Shown here piece by piece: positions 10,382-24,300 of a DNA stretch of 64,000 nt. The position numbers and the translations under genes were made by a program. Below the pieces are notes generated by a model. The model was not told the origin of the DNA. It searched no databases and saw only the letters and a program-made list of their open reading frames with translations. Numbering within the stretch: position 1 is the first letter of the stretch; each line of letters opens with the position of its first letter. The stretch comes from Anthracocystis setariae (Eukaryota; Basidiomycota; Ustilaginomycetes; Ustilaginales; Ustilaginaceae): assembly GCA_928724745.1 (NCBI GenBank), contig CAKMXJ010000003.1, positions 1,302,001 to 1,366,000 on the forward strand, in the 5' to 3' direction.

Positions 10382-12185
10382 CAATCCGAACAAGCGACGA
10401 GCATGTCAAGCGAGCAAACCAAGCTGCTGTATTGTCAGGGGCTCGATGCAGAAGCTTGAATCGGCACAAACTTTGTGGCTGCCCCCAAGGCGGCAGGCGG
10501 GCGTTGTTTGGCCTTGCCAACACGCGTCAAACTCAAAAAGGTACCAGTGTTGGACTCAGCGAGGAATGTCAGACAGCGCCTCATCACGCCAGCCTAAAGT
10601 GTGCCTTACTGGAAATTGCATGCACGATAGGAGCTTCGTGCATGTCGTTCAGGGTTCAATGATTCTCTACACCACTCGACACAGCTTCCCGCTCGAGAAA
10701 CTCCTCTTTCCGTACAACAGTATCGGCAACGAGAGATTGCCCCTGTCACAACCATCCTTACAGGGGGCCACCTCGGGATGACGCACGGCCGTGAGATGCT
10801 GGTCTGCTTTCACCCGTGATTCATATTCGGATTACCTTGATGAAGGCGGCACTTTCAGCTGCTGGTAGCACTTATGGTGGCTATGATGACGTGGTGTCTT
10901 GATTGTTGAGCTACTGTTGAGCTGGAGCATTGTGCAAAGTCGATGCCAAGCGATAGGGTGACGTCTGTTGTACTGTACTGTTCCCTGTCGTGTGCAAATG
11001 GCAGGTACAATAGTCATCTCGCTCGAGCGAAACCGATGCCCGTGCCCACGAGAGCTGACCGAACTGGACAAGACCAGCTTTGCGGTCTTGGAATGGGAAT
11101 TAGGATCAAGGACCAAGAACTTGATGCAGCGTTCTGATCCAGTCGGCAAAGCTTTGACATTTGGCTCGAAGGATTCACGAAACTACGAACATCCTGGATG
11201 TAGACGTTACACGACCTGCAAGTCTGCGTCCCCTCCGCTCTGCCTGCCTCTCCCTTTCTCCCTCTAGTCCATTCTGCTTGCAGTTCGCCATCATCTCCGC
11301 ATCGCTCCACCAACTTCTATCCTTCCTCCTCATACATTTTCACCTTTCCTTCCACCATCCGAAGGGCCTCCTCAACCACTGATCCGTACTCTTGGTTCGA
11401 GACGCTTGGCACATCGGCCCTCTCCTCTTCACCTCGTCGTTCCACGTTGACATTCTTGCCGAGCAGCCGCTAGGCGCTGTTGAGCGTTTTCATACCTCCG
11501 GTCGAGTGGCTCGTAACCACAGAGACTGCCTCCCGTCCATTCGAAGAGGCGTAAGGAGGCCTACATCGTCCCCACTCGTCCTTTGGGTGTGGCCCTGGGT
11601 TCACTTGTAAGTGTCACTTGTCAGTATGCATGTCTCAATCATCAGCATTTGTCTCTTCGGAATCAAACCTTCGGCATGCACCATGCTGTCTCACCTCGAC
11701 TTGGTGCGATCTCCATGCAAACGATACGTGGACAAGACTCTGTCAGCTCTGTAGAGTTCAGGACGGGCCAGTCCCTGCTTTCCGTCACCGGAACCCTGGT
11801 GTGTCGTTCTCGGGACTCTATCCGTCACTTTCCTTCCTGTTTCAGGGTCTTTGTTAAGCGTCTGAGACCGCCGGCTCTAGGGTACCACTGCCATGCGAGA
11901 CATACAACCGTGCCTTGATATTATGCTTTCACCTCGCTCCTCGCTGACTCTCACCACCATCTTTGCACCCTGTTCTCCTTCACGATCCATTCCCGACCTG
12001 ACGTGGTCTTGGCATCTGTGACGACGATGACGATTCCTTCCACGTTGCTATGACACCACCACTTCGCAACTGGATAGGGCCACTCTGCCTTCTGTGTTCC
12101 AGAAAGGGCTCGGGCTGTGCCCGGCCCCTCAGCATCGACCTTCGCCCACGAGCTGGACTCGGAAGCATCATTAGCTTAGCTTCAC
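10382..12185. other. Intergenic region and probable long 5' leader
   Basis: No conserved coding sequence was recognised. A TACTGTACTGT cluster lies at 10969-10982. From about 11220 the DNA becomes pyrimidine-rich, typical of a promoter or leader. A GTAAGT donor at 11607 and TTAG acceptors just before 12180 would allow a 5'-leader intron of about 570 nt for the next gene. Confidence 0.6.
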
Positions 12186-15100
12186 ATGGCAACGCTTCCT
12201 CAGCAGGCGCCAGGGCCCGGCCCAACTGCCCAGGTCCTGCCTTCCTACCTCTCGTACTCACCTGCAGCGACCGACGTCATACCGTACACTTCGACCATCA
12301 CCGAAGTTGTCTATGACCCTCAGGGTAATTTCGCGCCGTACCAGACCATCAACATCGTCCAGGGCACACTGACGTCGATTGATTATTCGATCGTCAATGT
12401 ACCTCTTCTCTACACGGGACCTTTCCCAGCTCCCCCTCTCGGAACACTCTATACTACGCCCGGGCAAAGTCTGCTGCTCCCCACTAGTGCAGCTTCAACC
12501 GCAACTCCTAGCCCAGAAAACAGTGCCAGCAATGTCAGTCCAACCGCCACAGCTAGCGCCGAGCCCTCACCGACAGAATCTTCCTCAGTACCTGCTACTC
12601 AGGCGGTCTCCATGACTGCTGAGTCTGTCCCTGGACCACCCACATCAGCGTCAACTAACACAGCAACAACGCCTGCAGGTGGCTCCGGTTCCCCTACAAC
12701 TCCATCCAATGGCACTCCCACTGCCCAACCAAACGGAACGCCTACCACCTTGCCAAATGGCAGTATCACCACTCTACCTGGCGCTACTGTCACCACCTTA
12801 CCAAACGGCAGTATCATCACTTTGCCGAGCGGCACTATCACAACTCTGCCGAACGGAAGTCTCTCTACCATACCACCAGCTGCAAGTAATGCCGCAACTA
12901 CAACAAATCCAACCAACGCCTCAGGCACCAACAACCCCAACTCCACCGTGGCGCCATCCAATGGCGCTTCATCTACACAGCCCTCAGCAACTGCCGCGGG
13001 TGCACCAAATTTCAGAAACAATGCAAGACAGCTGTCCGGGGGTCAGATCGCAGGTATCGTCCTGGGAGCCTTCTTCGGCCTTCTGCTCCTGCTCCTGCTT
13101 CTGATTTGCTGTCTGCGTCGCCGAAAGTCGAAACGCGAGCAGCAACGGGTGCTTGCTGCTGCTACCGGTGGCACGTATGGTACACGAGTGGGAAGCGGCG
13201 GACGTGGCAATTATGCTGCACTGGGTGCAGGGGCAGGGGCAGGAGGAGCTGCTGCTGCTGCCGCTGCCGCTGCAGGACGCCGTGGTAGCTTGGCGAGCGA
13301 CGATTGGGAGGAAGACCATCTGACGGGAGGCGGAGGCGGCTCTGGCTTCTTCGTCGTCGGTGGCAGACGACTAGGTTCAGAAAGGTCCGGTGAACCAGCT
13401 TCACGTGGATCTCAGGGTTCGGGCGGTCTCGCTCCTAGCAACACCGCACACAACGTCGGTTCGTCCAGACGAGACGGCGTGCTTGCCGGCTTGGGTGCTG
13501 CGCTGCTTGGCGTCGCCACCTTGGGTCGCGGCAAGAAAAGAAAGAACAACGACCGTATCGAGCCGGAAGAGCAACCGCTAAGCGACGATGACCTTGGCGA
13601 TGCAAGCATGATAGAGCGTAGAGGACTCATGCAACATCCTACTACTCCACCCAGTGGCTATGGATCTGGACCAGAGATGCGCGAAGCATCTCCGAGAGTG
13701 CTCGATCCTGCAGCAGCGCTGATCGGAGCTGCCGGGCTCGGAGGAGCAGCAGCGTATCTCGCTGGTCACAATCGTTACGACAATCCAGGACCGGAAGACG
13801 ATTCTTCGCGAGGTTCGCAGTACATGCCTGGATATGGAATGTTTTCCGGATCGCCGGAAAGGTCCCATGTCTTGGCTGCCTCTCAGCGCTCTTCCGGGAT
13901 TGGCTCGAACAGTAGCCCGACTACAGCTACAGCCAGCTCACTTACTGCCAGAGCTGGTGGTATACCCAGTAGTGGCAGCAACAGTACTGGTGGATTCACA
14001 ACGAGTGGTAGTGGTACCAGTCTACGCCCGCCACCCCGTGCTCCACGTTTGTCACCACAGCAAGCTCTTACCCTCGGTAACATGGAGCCTTCTGCTGGCA
14101 TAACCAATTCCCCTACGACCGGCACGAGTGGACCGAACCCGCGCATCTCGGTGGATGCGGCAAGCACTTCATCCTCTGCCCATGGTGGATTCAATCCCGC
14201 CCTGATCGGACTCGGTGCTGGCGCGGTCGGACTCGGAGCTTTAGCAGCGGGACATCGCGATAGCGATGGTAGTTCGTATTCTCGCCGCAACGCTGCACTT
14301 TCGCCCAACCTGCGCGTCAGTAATGCTTCGGGTATGTCAGCGCAAGAACTAGACCACTTGCGATCGACTGATCCGCAGCGATACAGCGCCTACATCTCTA
14401 GCGGTACAAACCTGCTAGGCCCCGCCTATCAACCTTTGCCTTCCCCCGACATGGACTCCGTAGGTAGACAATTCTCTACTCCACCAAGCGACATGGGGTC
14501 TTTACCGACCAACAACAGTTTCGGCACGGGTGGGTCTGCCCAGCGCTCACGACTTCCGACCATCCTCAGTGTCGGCGAGTTTGGCGAGAGGAGCGACAGC
14601 AGCGGACAGAGAGGGTCGCAATCGGGTTCATCGCGACATCAGACTTCGGTGCAGGGAGGTACGGTGAGCTCGAGTGGCTCAGTACCCTATGTTTCTCCGC
14701 TCCCTGTGTACGCCTCGGCTGCTGCAGCGCCAGCGGGGAGCGAAGGTTTGCCCAACTACACGTTCAACGACCCTCAGGGTCAAGGACGAGGCTCGATGGA
14801 TATGGATCAGAAACCAAGCTCGCTGTCTGAAGCACCAGCTCAATTCGTCACTCCCCCAGGCTCGCCAAGCGCCGTCGGGCTTCGCAACGAAGGAGATGGA
14901 CTATACGACATTGAAGAGCGGGGCGACACAGAGCAGCATGGGGCTGAAATTGCTGAAGCGGGTGCAGCAAGTGCAGGCATTCTAGGCGGTGTTGCCGCCG
15001 GATGGCGGCGTCTGACTATGGGTCAGTATGCGTGGATTCCTGGAAACTCGCCTACCCGTGGACGAGCGTCTTCCTACCGAGACTCGTCTAGCGACTTCAT

Positions 15101-16586
15101 CGGCTCCGAAGGACGCATCAGTACGGATAACGGCCAGCGTCCATCGGAAGACTCGAGTCGACTGATTCACAACCGACGCACATCTCGTCTGGAAGGGAGC
15201 GAGCCAGGTCTCGCCCCTTCGATTCGAAGCCAGAGAGCCAGCATCTACGGCCCATCGGTGCTAGGCTACAACACCAGTCGCAGCTCGCAGCACGCGCACA
15301 CTTCGTCGAAGGAAGCATCCGGCAGCAGCGGTGAGAAAGCCAAGAACGCTGAAGCGGGAGCGACTCTCGCTCCCTCGATCGAGGAGATGGGTGTGGCTGC
15401 AGCTATCGGTGGTGCTGGAGCGACTGCTTCGGGATCGAGAAACCGGTCTTATCCAAGTTTGTCGAGCCATCACTCGAGCGGCAGATCACGAGGGGATGGG
15501 TATGCCGCCAGCTACTCGAACTCTTCCGTCAGCGGTCGGAGGGCGCCTAGCGACAGCTCAGGTTTGGACAGTCTGAGTGCAGTAGCTCAACTAAGCTCAC
15601 GAAGCACTGGCAGCGCATCGACACGATCCGGATATCGCTCCAGCAGTCGTGGCGGCAGGTCCGGTGGTTTGAGCTCCGGCAGCATGATCAGTAGCGGTGC
15701 CTCCACTGGAGCAGCAAGTTACAGCCCCAGCGGAGTGCTTAGTCGAGCCAATACAGCCAGCACTCGTGACCAACGCGACGAGCTGGATCACACCACCGGC
15801 AGCGCTGTCAACTTCCCCTCCCGCAGAAGCTTGGACAATCCAAGTCTCAGCACCGATGCCGACGGCAGCAGTAGCCGCGCCACCCATGGAGGTAGTAGTG
15901 CTAGGGACAAACGCAAGAGACCTCGAAGCTCGAGTGTAGATGGACTCAACCGGCTCGACAGCTTGCGTGAGGTCGGCGAAGCTTCGAACCCTTTCGGTGA
16001 CATTGCGTCCATTCCGGAAGCTGTGCCTGCAGGCGGCCATTATCCGAGCGACTCTCTCGGTGCGGCTGTTTCACGATTCAGCGCTCGTGACATGCGACGA
16101 GAGGAAATCGAACCTGCAGCCACAACAGGTCACGACGGACCGAGTGGCAGCGACTTACAATCACAACTGTTACCGCAGCGAAGTCGCATTCGATCGCTGC
16201 AACCAGGCACGGCTGCACCCGCTACGGCCGTGCTAGCACCATCGCTGTCTGCAAACTCACTGCGAACAGCCAGCCAGATCGACTCGGAAGCTACGACGAT
16301 CCCGGCTTCTGCCAGCTGGAGACCATCGCCTCGTGTTGCGAGTGCTGCTCAGCGTGCAGCCGAAGTGCAGGCATCGCTAGACCGTTCGGACGGCGTGGGG
16401 GCTTCCGGATCCCATTCAGGTCCATCAGCGTCTTGGGGTAACACGGACACCGATGGTGCTAGACTGGAGCGCAGTGGGCGTCCGAATCGGGCGGATCTCG
16501 AGAGTGGCCAAGATACCGATGCAGTGGAGGAAGAGCATGACAGGTCTAACAAGTCTTTCGAATGGCCCAAGTTCCTCCGCTTCTGA
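12186..16586 (+). CDS. Large Ser/Thr-rich single-pass membrane protein
   Basis: A 1466-residue protein in one exon. Residues ~1-100 are Pro/Tyr/Thr-rich. Residues ~100-280 are mucin-like (Ser/Thr/Pro/Asn) and contain tandem TTLPNGSI-type octads, several carrying N-glycosylation sequons. One strongly hydrophobic helix at ~287-312 (GIVLGAFFGLLLLLLLLICC) is followed at once by RRRKSKR, which predicts outside N-terminus and cytoplasmic C-terminus. The remaining ~1150 residues are disordered and Ser/Gly/Ala-rich, with many RRxS-like sites and poly-Ala. The layout matches fungal wall sensors and mucin-type signalling proteins (Wsc/Mid2/Axl2/Msb2 style), but no defined family was recognised. No N-terminal signal peptide is visible, so either the helix is a signal-anchor or an upstream exon is missing. 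Confidence 0.8.
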   Translation: MATLPQQAPGPGPTAQVLPSYLSYSPAATDVIPYTSTITEVVYDPQGNFAPYQTINIVQGTLTSIDYSIVNVPLLYTGPFPAPPLGTLYTTPGQSLLLPTSAASTATPSPENSASNVSPTATASAEPSPTESSSVPATQAVSMTAESVPGPPTSASTNTATTPAGGSGSPTTPSNGTPTAQPNGTPTTLPNGSITTLPGATVTTLPNGSIITLPSGTITTLPNGSLSTIPPAASNAATTTNPTNASGTNNPNSTVAPSNGASSTQPSATAAGAPNFRNNARQLSGGQIAGIVLGAFFGLLLLLLLLICCLRRRKSKREQQRVLAAATGGTYGTRVGSGGRGNYAALGAGAGAGGAAAAAAAAAGRRGSLASDDWEEDHLTGGGGGSGFFVVGGRRLGSERSGEPASRGSQGSGGLAPSNTAHNVGSSRRDGVLAGLGAALLGVATLGRGKKRKNNDRIEPEEQPLSDDDLGDASMIERRGLMQHPTTPPSGYGSGPEMREASPRVLDPAAALIGAAGLGGAAAYLAGHNRYDNPGPEDDSSRGSQYMPGYGMFSGSPERSHVLAASQRSSGIGSNSSPTTATASSLTARAGGIPSSGSNSTGGFTTSGSGTSLRPPPRAPRLSPQQALTLGNMEPSAGITNSPTTGTSGPNPRISVDAASTSSSAHGGFNPALIGLGAGAVGLGALAAGHRDSDGSSYSRRNAALSPNLRVSNASGMSAQELDHLRSTDPQRYSAYISSGTNLLGPAYQPLPSPDMDSVGRQFSTPPSDMGSLPTNNSFGTGGSAQRSRLPTILSVGEFGERSDSSGQRGSQSGSSRHQTSVQGGTVSSSGSVPYVSPLPVYASAAAAPAGSEGLPNYTFNDPQGQGRGSMDMDQKPSSLSEAPAQFVTPPGSPSAVGLRNEGDGLYDIEERGDTEQHGAEIAEAGAASAGILGGVAAGWRRLTMGQYAWIPGNSPTRGRASSYRDSSSDFIGSEGRISTDNGQRPSEDSSRLIHNRRTSRLEGSEPGLAPSIRSQRASIYGPSVLGYNTSRSSQHAHTSSKEASGSSGEKAKNAEAGATLAPSIEEMGVAAAIGGAGATASGSRNRSYPSLSSHHSSGRSRGDGYAASYSNSSVSGRRAPSDSSGLDSLSAVAQLSSRSTGSASTRSGYRSSSRGGRSGGLSSGSMISSGASTGAASYSPSGVLSRANTASTRDQRDELDHTTGSAVNFPSRRSLDNPSLSTDADGSSSRATHGGSSARDKRKRPRSSSVDGLNRLDSLREVGEASNPFGDIASIPEAVPAGGHYPSDSLGAAVSRFSARDMRREEIEPAATTGHDGPSGSDLQSQLLPQRSRIRSLQPGTAAPATAVLAPSLSANSLRTASQIDSEATTIPASASWRPSPRVASAAQRAAEVQASLDRSDGVGASGSHSGPSASWGNTDTDGARLERSGRPNRADLESGQDTDAVEEEHDRSNKSFEWPKFLRF
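12718..12880 (+). repeat. Coding tandem repeat, TTLPNGSI-type octads
   Basis: Degenerate 24-27-nt units encode TTLPNGSI, TTLPSGTI, PTTLPNGS and similar octads in the ectodomain of the membrane protein. NGS and NGT are potential N-glycosylation sites. Copy number is likely variable between strains. Confidence 0.8.
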
Positions 16587-18021
16587 CCTCATTTCTCCCT
16601 AACACACATCACAGGATCAAACTAGTCTCCTTGCCCTTTCCTCCCTTCCCGCACCCCCACCTGCTACGGACACCAATGTATTTATCTCCCAACATCTTGT
16701 ATATCCACCTTTGTTATGTATTCACGGATCGCGATGCAAAAGCAATACGAAAACATCATGTCAGTACTGCCTCACGTTGGGGAGATCCACATGAAGAAAG
16801 GCCGTAATCACAAATTCTCCGTCGTCTTTGCTCCGGACGGAAAAAGAAAAAGAAAACCAAACTCAGAACAAAGACGAATGCAATCTTGGCTCACGCAGAG
16901 TATCATTGAATGATAAGGACGAGTGCAGGGTAGGCCAGAGGATGTTGATGGAGTGATCCAAATGCCTAGCGTGTTCTCCAAGCCGAGGCGCGAAGGAAGA
17001 GGGCTAAAGGTCTTACCATTGAGCACGACTGATACCACCGGGCTAGCGCACAACGCCGTCGTCCAGCGCTAGTCTGTCTGGTGTCTAGTTCCGGATGGGA
17101 GCAGTTTCAACGACTGATTGATACCCTAAATGAGGTCTTAGATTGTGAAAAGGAGAAAAAAAGAAAAAAAAATAAAATCCTTTAAAAAAAAAGGGACGGA
17201 TACAGACGTCAAAAGGGTGTCTGATGGACTTGGGCAGAGGGCGCCCAGTGCCGTCATCGAAGTTGCAAGCTGCATGTCGGCTCCCTCCTTAGTACCAAAA
17301 AATAAAAAACAGGGTACACTCTCCAACATCAGCAGCAGCTATGCGAAGTCCATAGTCTTGACGCGCTACTGTAGTCCGTCATCACCAATAGCTTGCACAG
17401 TAGCTCCAAACATCGCAGCTGCCCCTCGCATAAGCTGTCTGCGTCTGTGGGTCATGTTTTGTACAGCGCTGTTCGTGAGAGCGATCGGAGAATCCCAAAG
17501 TGCTCGCCTAATACGAGAGGGAGTATCGTGCCGGACCCGCTTGGCGCACAATACAGTAGTCCACTAATTGTACTTGGACAGTAGGTAATCCTTCCGTTCT
17601 CGTGTCCCCGCATTAGCAGTCTGAGGCCATCGAGTCTCACATTGCAAGCCCACTTCGTCTAAAGTACTGCCGTCCAAAGCCTGGTGTAGAGCCTACAAAG
17701 GCTTCGTGTGTCGCTACATCTGCACTGTGGTGGGGGTAGGGGGAGAGACAACTCTTTCGCAAATGAAACAAAGTCGTGCTCGCATGCTCTGTTGAACTGA
17801 AACAGCCATACGCCATTTTGCTGTGTCCATACACTCACTCCAGCAAGGCCTTTGCCCAACTGGGCATAGAGTTGTAACCTGCTGTAAAGGCGACCCCTCC
17901 ATCATATATACCTGGCTAGCTTTGTCGACAGACCCTAACCATCAACCCCACAGACCTTATTACAGCTTCGTTCCTGCTACCTGTCTATTCGCGTGCCTCG
18001 CCCGATCTACACTCTACCACA
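16587..18021. other. Intergenic region
   Basis: No gene is supported. A small basic frame at 16716-16913 has no family features. A-rich runs lie at 17150-17195. A TATATA element at 17905-17910 sits 112 nt upstream of the next ATG and may be its TATA box. Confidence 0.6.
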
Positions 18022-18394
18022 ATGATCGCTTCCGCTGTTCGTCTCTCTGCTGCTCTCGGCCGCCAGCCCGCCATCGCCGGCGTCTCCACCGCCACGTCGG
18101 CTGGTCTCAAGACCTCGGCAACGTCGGCCATGAAGGCATCCAACACTGTGCGAAACATCGATGGTCGAATCTGGTCCAAGAACAGGTAGATATCCGACCG
18201 AGTCGTCTCTTCACAAAGTCAGCCGTATGAATCATTGGGCACTGTAGATCTAACCGTTGCTCTTCGTTATTGTTGTCTGGTGCAGACTTCAAGTCAACAT
18301 CGACTCTTCCACACCCATGCCTGCCGTCAGGGAGCCCAACTGGTCCAATGTCGCTGCTCGTATCCGTGATGCCAAGCAGCTCGCCGGCTGCTGA
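18022..18394 (+). CDS. Small mitochondrial-type protein of unknown function
   Basis: Exons 18022-18185 and 18286-18394 flank a 100-nt intron with a GTAGAT donor, a CTAAC branch at about 18250 and a GCAG acceptor. They give 90 residues. The first ~45 residues contain Ala/Ser/Thr and Arg/Lys but no acidic residue (MIASAVRLSAALGRQ...), a classic mitochondrial presequence composition. The mature part is short and hydrophilic, with VREPNWSNVAARIRDAKQ near the end. Reading through the intron would stop one codon after the donor. The splice, the presequence and the codon pattern support a real gene; I do not recognise the family. A small respiratory-chain or mitoribosome accessory protein is possible but unproven. 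Confidence 0.7.
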
Positions 18395-20445
<2,051 letters not shown>

Positions 20446-21347
20446 AGTCGCAGAACACGGCTACACCAAAGCAAGCCCAATCATCCAGATCCATCATGTC
20501 TCTTTTGCATAACCAAACTCTCACCTGACTGTGCCCATTTTGCAGCATCACCTCGCAATCCATCTCTGCCTCTACACATACAGGTTTGGATTTGTTGTCA
20601 CTTGAATCAGTCGCAGCAATGAGCCAAGGTCGATGGCAGCATCTTCGAGCAGCTGAGCATATAGATCAAGGCTGTCAGAGCGTAATTACCAAGGACCTCG
20701 GATCAGCTTGCTTCGCCGAAACATGAGAAAGGTTCTGAACGTGAGAGCCGGGCTGTCGGGCTGTTGATAATCCTATGAAGTTTCTTCGGCAGCATACCGC
20801 GACAGGCGTCGTCAACTCCTCCTTCCCACACGAAAGAGTTCAGTAACAGAGTCATGTCAGTATATGCAGACCGTATCATTCAGCCTCTTGTCCTCTATGC
20901 GTCACCCTCAGCTTTTGTGGCCTACCATGTGAACAAGTTGGGTAACAGCGTGCCACGAAGTAGGATCGTTGAATCTCGAAACGGCTCGGTTCCGAATTTG
21001 GTGGCTGTCGCGCATGCATTTTGGGGTCAAATTCGAGGTTTTGGGTTCACGACTTGGCTCAGTCAGACTGCCACACTTTTTGTTCGGAACCATCCATCCA
21101 TCCAACCATCCAGATACGCACCCCCCTAACTGCCACAGCCAGCTTAGACATCTACCATCCCACCATCAGCCGCGACCTTTCTTGTTACCTAACCATCAAC
21201 CGGCGAACTAGCTGAGCGTCAACTACCAATCTGCATCCTCAAACGGTCACGGTCGAATTTCGCCGAGTCGCTGCCGAGCCCTGTCCCAACGTTTCTGGTA
21301 TGCATCCTCTCACTTAAACAGTGATTCGCTCGATCAAACGTCCTGAT
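20446..21347. other. Intergenic region
   Basis: This holds UBC4 3' sequence and the promoter/leader of the SANT protein, with CATC/CATCC-rich sequence at 21087-21190. No gene was seen. Confidence 0.7.
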
Positions 21348-24300
21348 ATGGACGCAAAGCAGCCAGATCAGGCAGCTCCGCCTTCGGCACCAGCGTCCGA
21401 TGCGGTGAGATCAATACCGCGTCACACCAGCATGACGCATCCCAAACGAGACAATGCTTGGGACGACGATGAGGATGAGGAAGGGATGGTCAAGCCGGAC
21501 GAAGAGGGTCAGATCCAAGAAGACAGCGCCAGTCATCAAGTGAGCCATTCTCGTCCTAGCACCGAAGGACGTGCGGTCCCTCTTGCGGAACGTCTCATGC
21601 CGCTTTCGGATTCTACTTCGAAGCTGGGTGGCACTAGTGCCCCTTCCAGCTCAGCAAACAATGGCTATGCATCTCCCAGGCATCCCAATATGGATCGAGA
21701 GCGTGAAATCGATCGCTATCGTGAGACTTCGCCAGGCCCATCGTCGTCATATGCACCAACACGCTCGAGGTTCGGATACCCTTCCGAAGCCAATGCCTCC
21801 TACGGTGGCTCACCGACATATCCTTACCCGCCCAATCAACGCGACTCTCTTCGTCCCGAGCCTTTCCCCACCAGCAACAGGCCAAATAGCTTCAGTGGCT
21901 CATCTTCACGTCCCGAGAACCGACGAGGTTGGTATCCACCATCTACACCCGCACGCGGCTCTGACACGTATCGACCGGGCGCTATCCGCGAGCGCGAGCG
22001 CGAGCGCGAAAGGGATTGGGACTCGTTCCGCGATGGCGACAGAGACAGGGACAGAGATAGAGACAGAGACAGAGACAGGGCAGGCTTAGACCGAGACCGA
22101 GACAGGGACTCATATCGGGACCTCGCTGACAAACGTCGCGATTGGCCGCAGCGTGAGAGGATTTCTGGTCCCGCCAGCTACGACATGTCCGAAACACATG
22201 CGCCGTATTCATCCACCGTCGGCAGCAAGTATGGCTACGACAGTCGCGACTTCCCCAGCCGCCGACCTTCATCACCACCAGTCTGGGGTGATTTCGACTC
22301 TGACCGTTCTAGGGACCGAGATCGCACTGCTGATCGCGACTCACGAACGCGAGCACCCAGCTCGGGCTGGGCAAGCGGTATGCGGCCATGGGGCAAACCT
22401 TCGGAGGCCAGCTGGGATTCTCGGTCCAGTCGCCGCCCAGCTTCGGAGGATGCGCGCTCAGATAGTTCACATCGTCAAGCGGCGTCGCGCTCCAATAACA
22501 CGCCTCCGCCCACCACATCAAACGAGACAGGCGCCCGGCCAGTTGGCTCCGACAACGCATCGGAAAAGAGCGAGGTGCGAAGCCGAGATCGCTCTCCCCT
22601 TCCATCACGATCAGTGGAAAGCAACCGCGCCATCGATGAGCCAGCAAACGGCTCTTCCAGCAAGACTGTAGAAGTCGATGGGGGACTCAAGGTACAGAAA
22701 GAACCAACACAGTCCGACCACCAACAGAACGTAGCAGGAGTGCAGCAGCAGACGCAGCCGCAGCCGCAGGAACAGCAGCAGGAAAGTGCATCCGGAACGC
22801 ATGAGGATGGCGCGATGCAACCTGAAGCGATGGAGGTGGATAGCGCACGAGAGAAAGAGCTCGAATCAGTCAAGGGAGAGCCGGTCGTCAAGGCGGAGGC
22901 TGACCTCGAGCCATCCCTGACTGAGACTGCCACTACAGCAGACAAGCCGATCGAGAGCGAAGCTGTCGAATCGCAGGAGGAGCCCAGCAAGCCATCGCAA
23001 GAAGCGAGCCTCGAACCAAAGACCGAGCAAGCTTCGGCTGCGAAGGTCAACGAAGACAAAGCGGAGGAGTCTCTGTCACACGCCGACCTTGCTGCCGAGC
23101 AGGCAACCTCATCTACGGCGGTCGAGATGGAGTCATCTTCAGAAGCACCCCTGTCTGGCCAGCCCGATGCAGCGACAAGTATGCCGGAGAAGCAGTTGCC
23201 CGACCCGACCGCGTCACAGACCACTTCTTCTGAAATCGAAGCGAAGGCGAAGTCGCCTGTCTCAGAGCTGGAACGTTTCCTTCAAGAAGCTGAGGGACAG
23301 GTGGAGACTTCTTCGATGTCGCAGGTGACTGAGCCGTCGCAGCCTACAGAGGCAACGGCCGGAGGAGAAGAAACGACTGAGACCACTTCAACCGAAGCGG
23401 ACCCCGAGACAACCGAGGTCAAGCAGGCCAACCGCGACCCGGTTACCGAAGGAACCATGCCGAGCTTGCGCGAAGAGTCGACAGCTGCCTTGCAACCTAC
23501 TGCGGCCGAGACAGAAGCTAGTCTGGTCGAGCTAACAACAAAGACTTCGAAGACTGATGCACCGGATGCAGCCGCGGCTAATAAAGAGGTCGAGGTGACT
23601 GCCCCCGTAGAATCGGCTCCCACGCAACAAGGTCGTTCTTCGAATATCGAGCTTTCAACCAACACAGCCGTTGACGATGATGTCGACATGCCGGACGTCG
23701 CTTTAGAGCCGGCCACGGCGACAGAAGAGCCGAAGGTGGTGCCTCGGGAGACAGAAAGAGAGACGATCACTCCTTTTCTAGTGGCATCGATGCCTGCTGC
23801 AGATTCGACCGAGAAAGCAGAGGAGGTGAAGGAAGCCAAGGCTGTCAAATTGGATCAACCCGCAGAGCCAGCAACGGTCGACGAGCCTGCAGTCGAGGCA
23901 ACCGACGTAGAGCAGAGCGAAGCCCAAGCTCCACGTCAGGATGCCATGTTGGCCGACTCTGTTGCCACACACCCGGCCTCTCCCGTGCAAGAAAACTCCT
24001 TCGTCAAGGCGCAGATCGACGAGACCGCTATGCCGGTGACAGCGGATTCTACCGATGACGTCAAGTCTTCCGAAACTGCAGCTGTTGAGCCAAAGCCCCT
24101 TGGTACTGTGGAGCCATATATTAAGACGGAGGAGGAATCAGCTGCGCCGAGCAGCAGCATTGCCGTTGTCGAGCCTTCTACCGAGCTGGAGCAAGCAGAC
24201 ATCTCCATGGATGGCACCGAGCCTCAAGATCAAATCGCTGAAGTCGACGACGCACAAGCTGCCGCTCCAGTTTCAGACGAATCTGCGACAGAGCCAACTT

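Noticed and set aside
16716..16913. Small basic frame of 65 codons downstream of the mucin-type protein
   Set aside because: Probably 3' untranslated sequence of the upstream gene; the Lys/Arg run comes from an A-rich tract.
21321..21347. Nine-codon extension of the SANT protein
   Set aside because: It begins at a GTG; the first ATG of the frame is at 21348.
22475..23224. Minus-strand frames within the SANT protein (also 23282-23848, 25433-26110)
   Set aside because: Ser/Ala/Val-rich mirror translations of the acidic tract, not genes.
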